A stretch of DNA of 64,000 nt from Lumbricus terrestris (GCA_949752735.1 OX457036.1:12621607-12685606), one strand, 5' to 3'; numbered from the stretch's first letter, positions 1-19,990 are shown. Notes: generated by a model from the sequence alone, not told the origin. Program-made: numbers and translations.

Positions 1-158
1 TATGCCTACTTTCTAAATTAATAAATATGATATCATATTTCCGCCATTTACATGTTAGGGGGCAACAATAAAAAAATTCATCAAAGATGATTTGAGTTTA
101 ATAAAAAAAAATTAAACAAATTAACGGCGCGTAGCACTGCGTAGGCTACTGTCGTGAC

Positions 159-543
159 GTTTTACACAGCGAGCACTTGCTGCCTGCTATTAAAGAATTG
201 TCGGGCAGTGAATTTTTCATATTCCAGCAGGACAGTGCTCCTGCTCATCGAGCCAAAGAAACTGTTGGCCTGCTTTCAATAGAAACTCCAGAGCTCATTT
301 CACCAACTCTTTGGCCCCCTCAATAGCCCTGATCTTAATCCACTGGACTACAAGCTATGGAGCGTCCTTCAAGAACGCGTTTATCAAACTCGCATACGTG
401 ACGTTGACCACCTCAAACAGCGAATTGTGGACGAATGGAATCGTTTTGATCAAGGGATTGTTGACAATGCAATCAGTGAATGGCGAAAGTTCCTTAGAGC
501 ATGCATTCGAGCTAATGGAGGACATTTTGATCATCAGCTTTGA
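159..543 (+). pseudogene. Mariner-like transposase, C-terminal fragment, frameshifted
   Basis: Reading from about 159, HLLPAIKELSGSEFFIFQQD and SAPAHRAKETV give the second catalytic Asp (QQDSAPAH). After a one-base frame change near 320 the protein continues with NSPDLNPLDYKLWSVLQERV (third catalytic Asp) and ends at TGA 541-543 with ANGGHFDHQL. This is the C-terminal half of a Tc1/mariner DDE transposase. The N-terminus and terminal repeats were not found, so it is an inactive relic in an intron of ACSM copy A. Confidence 0.85.
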
Positions 544-559
544 AGAACAGTAATTGTTG

Positions 560-1170
560 CAAACAATAACTTCCTATCTTTTACATGTTGGAAACTTAAA
601 ATTTTCTTTGCCCAAATTTGAATGTGCCAAACTTCGGACTCTGTTAGTAGAATTTGACAAAACTTTCAGGAAACATTGATACCTTATCTCTCTTATATTC
701 TGTGAAATATTTTAGAGTTTCATTCAGAATTGACAAGTATCTCGCCAAAACAAAAAGGGTATCAGACCGTATATTTTATTCAGGCAGCAATCCAACACTG
801 GCAGATAATAAATTAAACAGAAATTAGATTAATTATATTAGACTGTACTGGATTGGAATGGGGTCGCTCATTCGGAAATTTACGTAGCGCCATTTTAAGT
901 GGTCTACAGATATGAGCGCATAACTTAGAAATTTCGTAGCGTGTCTTGCTTATGCAAAGATGTAAAGGATTCATGTTTCTGTTTACTTCTAATTCAGTCA
1001 CGGCTAAAAAGCCTAATCTGATTGTGTTGATTGCACGATATTAGAAATTGAAGTGGATTGGATTGGATTGGAGTGGAGGATTATACTGCACTGGAATTAA
1101 CTGATCTTTTTTCTCTTAGATTAGAGTGATCTGGAATAGAAAATAGAATTGGAATTCCTCAATTTCAAAG
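560..1170. other. ACSM copy A intron, paralogous to copy B intron
   Basis: No gene seen. From about 780 to 1160 the sequence matches 59080-59510 of copy B (shared words such as GGCAGATAA and CAAACAGAAATTAGAT). This shows that the duplication covered introns as well as exons. Confidence 0.6.
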
Positions 1171-1176
1171 TCTAAC

Positions 1177-9319
<8,143 letters not shown>

Positions 9320-9335
9320 TGCTTACTTTGGGCTA

Positions 9336-10240
9336 GGAGCCAGGCATTCCGAAAACCTATCAAACATTATAATGTAACAACTTAATAACTAATAATAGCA
9401 CCCTAATATTTCATAACTCACCAGCCGCATGTCAAGTTAGCCTATGTAACATTTAGCATGTAGTAGGCCTACCACCCAATATTTATATTATAAACATATT
9501 TTTTAAAAAGAAACATGTCAGATGATGTTATTCAATATATAGAATTTATAGCCTATAATATGCTTCATAGACTATAATTTTTCTTAAACATGTAGGCCTA
9601 ATTTAGGCCCATAGTGCAATTTTAATAGGCCCTATTCATATAGGCTAGGCCTAATTATGATTCATGAATTTCACCTTTTTCTGTAGCGTACAACGAAACA
9701 CAAGGTAATTAATGTTCATGTAGGACCGTTCTGCATAAATATCTACAGTAAAGTAAAGGAATGAATGAATTAATTAAGTAATTAAGTAAGTAAGTAGTTA
9801 CTATTAATGGCGGTACTACCAAATTCTGCAAGCCATAATATAATCACCCACCCTCATCGTCGCCTAACATACGGAAAAAATATAATTAAGGTTCATCGCT
9901 GAATCCAGTAAATGCATTCTGGTGATCTTTGACTTGCTCGATTAGCAGACTTAGGCTCAACTGGCGGACGTTGAGCCTTAGGCCAAGGTCGCCTATATAC
10001 ACCGTGGTTCAATAAAAAAAAGTAAGCAAAACTGTTTTTCATATATCTCTAATGCCTGATGATTAATCATACTGATATTTTCCAGATATTTAGAGAATTG
10101 AACCAGGAATATGAATCCAACATATCATGCCATATATTTGAACGGATATAAAGATATGAATCTTTCAACTTCATCTGGCGAAATTTAAGTTTTCAGCAAG
10201 TCTGTTATGGTGTTCGTTGGGATTTCAACGCTTGGTCGTT
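9336..10240. other. AT-rich intergenic DNA upstream of ACSM copy A
   Basis: No ORF or RNA gene recognised. There are many TAGGCCTA-type words (near 9464, 9593 and 9647) and GTAAGTAAGTA runs. An ACSM promoter should lie here, but no clear TATA/Inr pair was seen. Confidence 0.4.
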
Positions 10241-10975
10241 CCCATTTGGTCTTCATCTGGGCAGCCCATGCCCATGAGCCTATTTATTGCCCACCAGAAC
10301 ATAGGATTTTAAAAAGGTCGGTTAATGGGCTTCCCACCTCAATTTTAGATGGGCTTCATGTGGTAAGCCCATGCCCATGAGCCCACTTGTCGCCCATTGA
10401 AACATCTGACGTCACAAATATTTTTTAATGAGCTTTTGATTTCAGGCCCAAGTGGGCTCGATGTGGGCAGCCCAAGCCCACCAGCCTATCTATTTCCAGC
10501 CTCAAATCCGGATATTGGAAAAGTGAGTTTTTACTTTCTGACCTCAATACTATATGGGTTCGCATGGTGACCTGGTTGTCCCTAGGGCTCGATCTTCCAC
10601 AGTGCTACATAGAAGCTTTGCTATGGTTGGTCCGTCTTTCTGGAATAAGTTACCTATTAGTCTTCGCAATGAACTTCTTTGTATTTCTTTGCCCCTTTTC
10701 CGCAAGCGTTTGAAAACCATTCTCTTTGATTGTGGTTAGGTGTCAGGTCGGGAGCGCCTCTGAGGAGTTCTCTTGTAGTGGCGCTATATAAATGTACGAT
10801 TACAATTACAATTACAATTACAATTACAATGGGTTCGATGCGAGCAGCTCAAGTCCATGAACTAATTTGTCACCCAAATAGAGCTTTATTCTGACAATGG
10901 GCTCCTCATGTCCTGCCCAGTTAGAGCGGACATACATGTAGGTAGCCCATGCCTATGAGCCCACATAATTTTGAG
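10240..10975 (+). repeat. ~100-bp tandem repeat (GCCCATGAGCC)
   Basis: Repeats of GCAGCCCATGCCCATGAGCC and TCGATGTGGGCAGCCCAAGC at about 10248, 10355, 10460, 10845 and 10935. They are split by the LINE end at 10554-10835. Confidence 0.75.
10554..10835 (+). mobile_element. LINE reverse-transcriptase C-terminus and 3' tail
   Basis: Reads LVVPRARSSTVLHRSFAMVG, PSFWNKLPISLRNELL and FRKRLKTILFD, then a stop. This is the C-terminal pattern of CR1/L2/Rex-like LINE polyproteins. The 3' tail GGGAGCGCCTCTGAGGAG...GCGCTATATAAAT ends in repeats of ATTACA. It is 5'-truncated, as is usual for LINEs. Confidence 0.85.
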
Positions 10976-10989
10976 AATTTGTTTGTATG

Positions 10990-11204
10990 TGCACTTGTTA
11001 TAGCGCCCCTTCAAGCTCCCTATCTACTCAGAGGCGCTCCCGACTGCAGAGCGGACACTGCAACGGAGTTTCACGCCGAAGCGCGGAGCAATTGCCAGTG
11101 AAGGACTTGCCCAAGGTCCCTACGCGGCGACGGGAGGATGGATTCGAACCTCGAACCTTCCGGCTTCAAGGCAGCGACGCCACCACTACACCACCGCGCC
11201 CCAC
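10990..11204 (-). mobile_element. tRNA-derived SINE, full length
   Basis: On the minus strand: head GGGGCGCGGTGGTGTAGTGG, B-box-like GGTTCGAATCC, a middle with CTTGGGCAAGTCCTTCAC and GCGTGAAACTCCG, and a tail GGGAGCGCCTCTGAGTAG...GGGGCGCTATAACAAG. The tail matches the LINE 3' ends in this window. Confidence 0.9.
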
Positions 11205-11397
11205 AAAAATGGGCTCTGTATATGAGCATGCTGGCAGGGATAGTGATCCTGGAGTTAAAATTAACGGAGTCTATTATCGCAACGTTCTGCTGTCACAACA
11301 ATGCCAGTCCCAAGCCTTGATAAAGGCGAATCTAATGATCCTTGTTATCACAAAGTGCAAATCGTAAAACTACTACTATGGTATACGCTGGCTGTAG

Positions 11398-11535
11398 AGC
11401 CGCATGGGGACCCCTAGAAAACCCTTTACTCGAAATTGCTCAAACGCATTGGCGTGAAACTCCAATTCAGTGTCCGCGCTGTAGTCGAGAGCGCCTCTGA
11501 ATGGATATCTTGACGGGGCGCAATAACAAGTGCTC
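11398..11535 (+). mobile_element. Partial SINE of the same family
   Basis: Body and tail only: TTGGCGTGAAACTCCAATTC, GTGTCCGCGCTGTAG and GAGAGCGCCTCTGAATGG. The tRNA-like head has been lost. Confidence 0.75.
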
Positions 11536-11539
11536 ATAC

Positions 11540-13140
11540 ATACACGCATATTCCTACATACATAAAAATCTCCAATTGCGCTATCTTGCTCATCGACCGA
11601 AAGCAAAGTAGGTCCTGTTAATAATGCTACGACTTCGGTATTAATCACTAAATATTTCGATACAGATCTACGTAGTACATGTAGGTTGACTCACTTAACC
11701 TGCTTGATCAAAGAGCAGTAGACTAGATCTGTATTGCCACACTGGATGTCTGGGGGCTTTAGAGTAGGCTAATCGACCTTTGCAAAGTAGGTCTCGACCA
11801 ACACGCAAGAACAACGCAATGGTTTTGATGATAGGCCACTTATAAGCCTTCGGATCAGGGCTGCAAGGACGAAACAGCCTTGAACGGTGTTACAGGCTAT
11901 AGCCTAAACGCCCTGCTACACCGTTGGACATTGGCCTTTACGTTTAAAATGTTTGTTTATAATAGCTTACGACCACGTCATATCAAACTCTATACGTGCA
12001 GGGTATGTTTCAAATGCCTGCCTGCCTGACTTTCCGGATCTTGACCTGCTTATTAACTTTGCTTTGATTGAGCGCCTGTGAATAAGCTGGTTCCCACGAA
12101 TTCGCATTTGTGGGTTCTGAAGAAGTTCCGAGTCTACGATTATGACTACGATTACAATCAAGGGTAGGCTATCTAGGATAAGTGAGATTATCGTAATCGT
12201 AATCGTAAGTTCGAAACTGCTAGCCTACAGCACCCAAAATGGCGAAATCGCGGGAACTACCTTATTCACAGGCGCTCAATCAAAACAAAATCGATAGGCG
12301 GCTGGTCGAGATGTAGGCCACAGTCCCTTTATTAAACATTCACATTTACATTTATATTTGCCAAAGGTCTCTCGGCTATTTTTAATGTTAAAGTCGAGGC
12401 GACAAAGGTTAGCCGAGTTGACCTCCCGCGCGTCTATAGTAGGCATAACACAAGAACCGGTAAAATACAAGGATAATCCGAGTACCGATCGAATATTATT
12501 AGGCCTATAGCCTATAGCCGTTATCTTATAGCCTATATAAATTATTTCAGTAAGTCTGTCGGTTTGTTTGTTTGTTAGATGAACACGGCCAAAGTTTTGA
12601 AGCAATCGACTATAATCCTTCGCAGGGGGTCGGGGTGGACCCAGGGCAGGACATAGGGGGTTCACGATCCAAAAATCTCAAGGGGGCCAGGATGGGGAGC
12701 AAGCCCTTAATTTTTGCTACTTTTTCAGCAGTTGCCATGCATATGTGTACACTTATTCACCTGAAACGTTACAGCTAGACAGATTTTCACACGAACCACC
12801 TCGCCTCCACCCAACACACAGCTCGTAGTGTTACAGGACTGGTTACTCCCGAAAAAGTTTCTACGTCCATTTCACTCTCAACCATAGATGTCGCCCCACT
12901 TCAAATTTCTTTCTATAGCTGAACACACATCGAGTTGATTGGTTAGGGATGATTTCCTCTTTAATTACTCGTGAAGTAAGCTTAGTCGATGCGCTCTTGC
13001 ACTGTATACGACTCTATAGCCTATACTAGGCTACCTCAACGCTGAATATAATAGACAGGCAATAATTGTATAATTTGTAATTTCAAAACAATTAGGCTTG
13101 TAGCAATAGATTAATTTAGCAACTCGAATGTGCATATTAA
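11540..13140. other. Non-coding stretch with inverted LINE-tail motifs
   Basis: No gene recognised. GAGCGCCTGTGAATAAGCTG at 12070 and its inverse CTTATTCACAGGCGCTC at 12262 face each other ~190 bp apart, suggesting a MITE-like hairpin or two LINE tails head to head. Confidence 0.4.
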
Positions 13141-13260
13141 ATTATATATAATGTAATATATATATATATATATAATATAGGCTACATATATATGCATAGT
13201 ACATTATATATGTCATGTAATATATATAATATACATATTTGTGTATAATTATGTGAATAG
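13140..13260. repeat. AT dinucleotide-rich stretch
   Basis: Runs of ATATAT with interruptions; simple sequence only. Confidence 0.85.
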
Positions 13261-14063
13261 GACAATAAATGAATTTGTTATTGTCATCTTGACTTTTAAA
13301 GAATTTTGTAAATAACAAAAACTATCACATAAAAACTGTGTGAAGCCATGCAGAAAATCTCCCTTAACCTAGGCTATAGCCAATGGTTGAAAGTGGTTTG
13401 GAAGAGTTGCCGGGGCTGAGTAAAATTGTCGTTTTTGGACGGACGCCAACAGTACTTAGGCCTACCAATTTCACTCAAGATTTCGTAATTGGCATAGAGT
13501 AGGCCTAGTCTACTGTTTATGATGCATGCAAAGGCCTAAGTTTTAAACGTGTGACCCGACTGAGACCCGGAAAACGGCAGGTCACAAAAATCAGTGCCGG
13601 CTCGCAAACCCGACCCACTTTCAACCTTGACCTATTTGCGCGGCAGGATCAAGTGCAATGCCACAAACCGAATTCCACTCGCAAAGTAACTTTTTCATCA
13701 CGTGTATGCCTACCAATTTATGGCCAGACAATCAGACAAATACATGAAGTAATTGTTTTACAATTGCTAATCAAACTGATGTCGGCAACGTCTGATAGCC
13801 CCATCTTCCCATAAATTTATGTCGCCTCATTTCCCGTCGTGCACTTCGTTCGCTGTGTTATAGCGATCGACAAAACGTCAAACGTATCCGATAAATTTCC
13901 TGCGCGCAATGGATAATTTACAACCTTGCGTTTCGTGCAGCGTCAGATAAATTAAACGTATTGCCATTATATTTCGGAATTAAACTAATGAATTTTTCTC
14001 ACACTGAAATCAGTCCATATTTTATTATTGTGAGGCGGTTAGGGGCTGTCAGTGCTTAAAGTA

Positions 14064-14330
14064 TGGAAAAAGAAGTGCCTGGATGCCCTCACCTTTTCAA
14101 AATAAGTGCCTGGACGCCCGCCCTCCCTTTCCTAAAATAAGTGCCTGGATGCCCCTTGCCTTTCCAAAAGAAGTGCCTGGACGCCCCTTGCCTATCCAAA
14201 AGAAGTGCCTGGACGCCCCTTGCCTTTCCAAAAGAAGTGCCTGGACGCCCGTTACCTTTCCAGTCAGGGCTGTCCAATAAGTGGCAGGACGGCGTTCAGA
14301 TTTTAAAATAAGTGCATGGACGCCGTCCAT
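14064..14330 (+). repeat. 32-bp minisatellite (AAGTGCCTGGACGCCCCT)
   Basis: About seven units of ~32 bp containing AAGTGCCTGGACGCCCCTTG and CCTTTCCAAAAG, with two diverged units at the 3' end. Open on both strands only because the unit lacks stops. Confidence 0.9.
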
Positions 14331-15119
14331 GACCGTCCAGTCACACTTCAAGCCACGTGCGCAAGGAGGGGAGGCATTAGGCATTATCGAATTTTGGCGA
14401 ATTGCGTATGGGTGCGTATACGGCGTGTAGTGGCTTAATTGTTTAATTGTGACGTCTACATAATTTAGCCTATTTAGGCCTATTACTCTGCATTATCCTA
14501 TTTTCGTCTGGTGGCTGTTGATTACATGATAATTAGCCTACATGTATGTAAATACTGTTGATTTCTTCTACACAGTAGACCTAAACCATAACATTTGACA
14601 ATTTTCTTGTTAGCAGATACGATGTTTAACAAAAGATAAATGGCGCCATAAATGTTTTAACAAATTGACCTTTGTTAACGGAGTGGGGTGGTGGAAAGCT
14701 TTTGTACGTGCGCACGAGGGTCCCCCAAAATGTACGAGTTGCAACAGAGGGAGCCGACAATACGTTTTTTGCGTACGTTACAATATGGATGTGCCCTTTA
14801 TGACTAGCGCTTTCCCGCCGAAAGAGCGACATTTTATCGTAGAGCACGCAGGAAGCGGAAGCTAAATATTTCTGATGATAATAAACAATGTAGAAAAGGC
14901 AGCTACACATTTGTGCTGCCTTCGTATAGGCCTACCACAAGCCGCTGCAATCTGTTGTGAATTCTAAGGAGCGGAAATGTCTTGTTTCTAAATCGCCACT
15001 CGAGAGCCGAGCATAAGGAACCGGCGTATTAATGAGCGCTGCGTCAGGGCAGATGGGTTGTCTATAGACTTCAGAGGGTGGGAGGAAGCAGAGTAGCTGC
15101 ATGCTTCGGTGGTTTTCGT

Positions 15120-15385
15120 CTAAGAGAGAGAAAAAGAAAGAAAGAAAGAAAGAGAGACTGATAGGTGCACAGACAGACTGACAAACCGACGGACGGACGG
15201 ACATTGAAAAGACACAGGAGATACAGAGACAGACAGCCAGACAAACTGACGGAGGAGAGACACAGGAGACAGAGAAACAGACAAACAGACTGACGGACAA
15301 ACTGACAAAGGAAAAAGGCACAGGAGAAAGAGAAAAACAGACAGAGAGAGAGACAGACAGACAGACAGAGACAGACATAGAGAAG
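15120..15385 (+). repeat. GACA-rich microsatellite 1
   Basis: Purine-rich GACAGACA/GAGAGAAA runs. The leader 14985-15140 resembles 15511-15640, so the two arrays are a local duplication. Confidence 0.85.
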
Positions 15386-15639
15386 TTGGTATAGGGTGTT
15401 TTGGCTTACAGTGTAAATGTAGTGGAAGACCTGACAGCTGCTGTTGACTTAACAGTACTGTTCGTAATTAAAATTAAATCAATCTTTTATGTGTAAGCAC
15501 CAAGTTTTTCTAAATCGCCGCTCAAACGCGGTGCACATAACACAATGTTAACACATGTGTCTATTCATGAACGCTGCGTCAAGGCAGACGGGTTGTTCTG
15601 AGGATGAGAGGAGGCAGCGGTTGTCGTTTAAGAGAGCGA

Positions 15640-15945
15640 GAGCGAGAGATAGACAGACAGATTCAGAGACAGGCCGACACACACAGACAGACAAACACAC
15701 AAACAGACAGAGAGACAGAGGAACGGACGGACTGGCAGGCACACAGACATACAGACATATCATGCCGATTGAGGAAAGACACAGAAGACAAAGAAACATA
15801 TAGACAAAGAGAGACAGACAGACAAAGAGAGACAGACAGACAAAGAGAGACAGACAGACAAAGAGAGACAGTCAGACAAAGAGAGACAGACAGACAAAGA
15901 GAGACAGACAGACAAAGAGAGACAGACAGACAGACTGAAATGCGA
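15640..15945 (+). repeat. GACA-rich microsatellite 2 with 18-bp units
   Basis: Regular 18-bp units ACAAAGAGAGACAGACAG from about 15800 to 15930, after irregular GACAGACA sequence. Confidence 0.9.
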
Positions 15946-16433
15946 TCTTCACGAAGTGGAAACTGTGGAGACCTCACTTCTCGTGTGTGTTGTTGTTATA
16001 AACATTTAATTAAGCTTATAAGCTATAGATCTAATTGACTGTTTAGAGAAAGCCTAACTGCTGGGATCTACCTATACAACCATCGTTTAGTCATTTTCTA
16101 TCTTCTGATTATCCCAGAGCAATCTACACCCCCCCCCGCCACCCAACCAGACGCTGACGGGGACTACCAGGCCATCCGCATGGAACTGATAATAATTATA
16201 CGGGACAGATGGCGGTATTTACAAATCGATTCACCGTTTGAATGGTGCATCGCAATCTGCACGGTAACGTCATATGCGCGATATATACTTATAATTATAA
16301 TATTATTAGAATGACGTCACCGCGCTTGTCTCTATACGGTATCTATGTTATTATTACGTTTGATAGAGAGAGAGAGAGCAAGTCTAAAGATTTTTTCGAT
16401 AGTTTCGATATATCGAGTTCTGTTACGAATAAA

Positions 16434-18098
16434 ATGTTTCGTGAATTGAAACAGTCGTTTCGACGACGGAGGAGGAGACGCGGCGAGGAGCTTGCAGCAA
16501 TGGAGACGCAAGGTGGAGTTGGACGACAACCGGAGACTCCTCCACCTACGGCCATGCCATCTGCTGCCGCTTCTGCCGACGGTCGGTCCTCTGCGACGGA
16601 AGTGCATGGCGGAGTCGGACGAAACCAGGAGACTCCTCCGCCGGTGACCATGACCGCCGCTGTTGTTCCAGCGTCCCATGCATCTTCAGCGGTGACTGCG
16701 ATTGGAGCGGCCCGCCACGGAGAAGAAGGACTGACTGGAACGGCTCCAGCCCCCGATGCATCTTCAGCGGTGACTGCGATTGGAGCGGCCCGCCAAGAAG
16801 AAGAAGGGGTGACTGGAGCGTTCAAACGCAAGTCGGAGCTGAAGAAGGAGGAAGACGACGACGATTATGACGACCCTCGTCCCGTCTTTTCCTTGCCCTT
16901 CTCTTCAGCCGACCTCCGAACTACAACGGTGAGTAGAGCCGACGATGACCTTCTACTTAGCCAGGTGTTCGGTTTGCAAGCAATTTCTTCTCATTCCGCA
17001 TCTTCATCAGCCCCCGGTAAGCCAAAGAGCCTCTTTGTCCCTGTTCATCTCACCCGTCCGACCGACGCCGCCGACGATGATTTCCCGTCCGTATCGGCCG
17101 CCGTATCTTCATCCAGCCCGTGCAAGTCGCCGGTGTCCGTCTGCGGAACAGTCCCAGCTCTTAGTGCTGACCCGGCTGAGGAGAAGAAGGAGGAGAAAGA
17201 TGAGGAGAAAGAGGATGAAGAGAAAGAGGAGGAGGAGGCTGTTCCACCGACCCCCTTCCTGAGACGAACCAGCACGTCTGCTGATCTGTCAGCGAGGGAT
17301 CCTGTTACGACGAGCGATGACGACGAGGTCGACCGGTCGGTTGCCGCTGCTTTCGGGCTGACCTTCTCCCGCGCTGCGAGGTCTCCAGCCCTGAAACGCG
17401 CTCCGGTCTACTCCGACCTTCGTCAGACGGAGAAGGAGGAGAAGGAGGAGAAGGATGGAGAGAATGGTTCTCTGGAGATACGACCAGCATCGGCTGCTGC
17501 AACGCCAGGGAAGAGCTGTTTGAGGGCAGCTGGTCCGTCAGGTTCTGTACGATCCATCTCCTGGTCGGACCGGTTGGACTCGTCTAAGGAATTCATTCCT
17601 GGACTCTGTGAGTTCTTACCGATCCTCATCATCAAGAGGACGGAGGATGACGGAGACGACATCGCTGAGAAGGAGGAGCCGGACCTTCCACCGTTGGCGA
17701 CTGAAAGGGAGAGGCGGTCTATCTGCGACGATGTCGACATCGACCACCCGGACACCCTCGATCCTCCACCTGCTCCGACCCCTGTGAGCGTCCAGAACGA
17801 AGGCCTCTCTGTCGCTTCCCTTGCGACGTCTGGGTCTTTCCATGGATCCACGGTTGCGACCGGCGGTTGTGCAGACGCGTCCGAGGAGGATTCCCAGCAG
17901 CAGTCAAGTCGTCTGGATTCAGCAGCAGCAGCAGCTTCCGGTCTCTGTCCAGCGCCAGAAGAAGCTCTCAACGCAACTGAAGAGGCGGTCGATGATGATG
18001 ACGACGCGACACCAAGGCGTCTCTTCTGCTTCTGTCTTCCATGGCCAAAGTTCTTGACGAGGAGACGCAGGAGGAGCGTGCGAGTCGTGCCAGAGTGA
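16434..18098 (+). CDS. Uncharacterised charged low-complexity protein
   Basis: One open frame (open from 16242), with the preferred start MFRELKQSFRRRRRRRGEEL at 16434; the upstream part looks like AT-rich leader with TATATA. Not a family I recognise. Features: basic start, two in-frame duplications (GRQPETPPP / GRNQETPPP, and ASSAVTAIGAAR twice 26 codons apart), Lys/Glu tracts (EEKKEEKDEEKEDEEKEEEE), Asp runs, and a cysteine/basic end LFCFCLPWPKFLTRRRRR. Repeat offsets of 78 and 99 bp are multiples of three, which supports coding. A consensus donor (CCAGA|GTGAGT) lies at the stop, so it may continue in later exons. No signal peptide seen. Confidence 0.55.
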   Translation: MFRELKQSFRRRRRRRGEELAAMETQGGVGRQPETPPPTAMPSAAASADGRSSATEVHGGVGRNQETPPPVTMTAAVVPASHASSAVTAIGAARHGEEGLTGTAPAPDASSAVTAIGAARQEEEGVTGAFKRKSELKKEEDDDDYDDPRPVFSLPFSSADLRTTTVSRADDDLLLSQVFGLQAISSHSASSSAPGKPKSLFVPVHLTRPTDAADDDFPSVSAAVSSSSPCKSPVSVCGTVPALSADPAEEKKEEKDEEKEDEEKEEEEAVPPTPFLRRTSTSADLSARDPVTTSDDDEVDRSVAAAFGLTFSRAARSPALKRAPVYSDLRQTEKEEKEEKDGENGSLEIRPASAAATPGKSCLRAAGPSGSVRSISWSDRLDSSKEFIPGLCEFLPILIIKRTEDDGDDIAEKEEPDLPPLATERERRSICDDVDIDHPDTLDPPPAPTPVSVQNEGLSVASLATSGSFHGSTVATGGCADASEEDSQQQSSRLDSAAAAASGLCPAPEEALNATEEAVDDDDDATPRRLFCFCLPWPKFLTRRRRRSVRVVPE

Positions 18099-18699
18099 GT
18101 GGAGTCTTGCTGTCCACTTAGCGAGTAGTCAGATGCAGCGAGGAACCTGCAGATGTCAGAGGATGACACGCATCCGAGGCCACGCTGGCCACTAAAGAGC
18201 GCCTGTCAGTTGAACAGGAGAAGCAGGAGACGGAGCAATCGTTGTGGCTCCGGATCGGCTGCTGATAGACAAGTCGCTGCCTGTGAGCGACACCGTAGCA
18301 AACAGACAGAAAAGACTGTCCAGGTCGAGGAGACCTCGTATATCTCTGGCCATACAAGGCCACAGATGTGTCTGCTTTTGGCAGAAAGACTGTTTCGAAT
18401 GACTTCCATTCAGTGGATTTACTTCTACTTCTTCTTCTTCATCCTCGTTCCGTTTGAGTTTTTAGTTTGATAAGTCTACACCGTTTTTATACAAGTAACC
18501 AAGCAAGAAAAACATCCAACCAAACAACAAACTTTCGCAAATACTTTGGCCACGCCACAGTGTGGAGTCTGAACATGCCGCGGGATGTCCTGCCGATCTA
18601 AAGCCAGCCGCAGTCACGATGCGACGTCAGTTCATCGCCAGTTTTCTCATCGCTGTTCAGAGACAAGTGATCTCATTCGCTGCCTCGTCCGCCGCCTGA

Positions 18700-18961
18700 A
18701 CTGCCACTGCCTCGATCTCGACCATAGCTACCTCACGAGCTTCTCACGAGACCTTTTCACGAGACTCTCGAACCGTGCGGTCTACCCGAGAGTCGAAACC
18801 TGCCAAAGCTGTCCAAGAAACTGTCGGGGCGTCGCGACTGATTCTGTTCGCCTTGAACCAGCGCATCTGCGTTGAGAGTCAACTGATCTTCGGAAGTCGT
18901 CCAGACGGACCAGTCGCCGCCACCAGCCACCTTCACAATCCAACAGAATCGACCGTCAAAC
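18700..18961 (+). CDS. Possible exon of the 16-27 kb locus
   Basis: The frame ending NQRICVESQLIFGSRPDGPV then AATSHLHNPTESTVKR reaches the donor ACG|GTGAGA. Base composition matches the other exons of the locus. The acceptor is not settled (AG at 18727 follows a CTGAAC branch-like site), and the outgoing phase 2 does not join 20155 in an open frame, so it may be an alternative or 5' exon. Confidence 0.3.
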
Positions 18962-19246
18962 GGTGAGAAGAGATTTTGATATTATTGAGCTGCAGCTTTC
19001 AATCGCTTAAAACATTAATATTTGCCTTTCCTTTAGTAATAGCCAGTGACCTTGCGTCAATTTTAGGTCACGCTGAAACATTATACTTCGCCCTATATCA
19101 CCTGACCTTATCTGACTTGACCTGACCTCATTTCCTTACTTGACCGTTTCACATTCAAGAAAGGTCAGGTTTAGACTTTTACAGTGTTAGAAAGTAGGTC
19201 ATGGTGACTTAGCTTAAATGCAACCTTGTCACTTTACACAGCCTCA

Positions 19247-19300
19247 GAATCAATCAATCAATCAATCAACCAACCAGCCAGTAAATCAATCAATCAATCC
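19247..19300 (+). repeat. CAAT tetranucleotide repeat
   Basis: Interrupted AATC/CAAC units; possibly the tail of an unrecognised retroelement. Confidence 0.6.
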
Positions 19301-19499
19301 TTTTACGGAAGACAATGATAAGCAAAAGTAATGTAACAATTTTTCATGTAAGCTTATCAACAAAGAATCCCAGAGGGAATAAAGGTCCCTCTGCATTGCC
19401 ACCTTTCACATTACTAACATCAAAGCGGCTAACATGAGAGCCATTATTGTATTGTATTGTCTTGTATTTTTTCTGACAATTTATAAAGCAGCAAAAGTT

Positions 19500-19990
19500 T
19501 TTTCAGAAGAGCCTGTCTGTCTGTTTGTTTGTGCATGTGTGTATCCTTGTGTATGTGTGTGTTTCTGTCTGTCTATTTGTTTGTGCATGTGTGTATGTGT
19601 GTGTCTGTGTGTCTGTCTGTCTGTTTGTTTGTGCATGTGTGTATCCTTGTGTATGTGTGTGTTTCTGTATGTCTATTTGTTTGTGCATGTTTGTGTATGT
19701 GTGTGTCTGTGTGTCTGTCTGTCTGTCTGTTTGTGCATGTGTGTATGTGTGTCTGTGTGTCTGTCTGTCTGTCTGTTTGTTTGTGCATGTGGGTGTATGA
19801 CATTAGCAGCTTCTGTTAGGCCGATCTGTCTGTCTTTCTTTGTCTATATTTGTACTGATGTTTCTGCTTCAGTATATATATATATATATATATATATATT
19901 TCTGCTTATATGTGTGTGTCTTTCTGTCTGTTTGTTTGTGTATCTGTGTGTGTGTGTCTGTGTGTCTGTCTGTCTGCCTCTCTCATTTGC
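19500..19990 (+). repeat. GT/CTGT microsatellite with ~100-bp higher-order units
   Basis: The phrase GTTTGTTTGTGCATGTGTGT recurs about every 90-110 bp within GT/CTGT runs, and a TATATA tract follows at 19873. The Cys/Val open frames are simple-sequence artefacts. Confidence 0.9.

Noticed and set aside
11138..11367. 126-residue ORF around 11.1 kb
   Set aside because: Reads through the reverse strand of a SINE.
14932..15977. Ser/Val/Cys-rich and Arg/Gln-rich ORFs
   Set aside because: GACA microsatellite translations.
18153..18470. ORFs directly after the 16.4-18.1 kb gene
   Set aside because: Composition resembles UTR or intron; no phase-consistent splice pair found.
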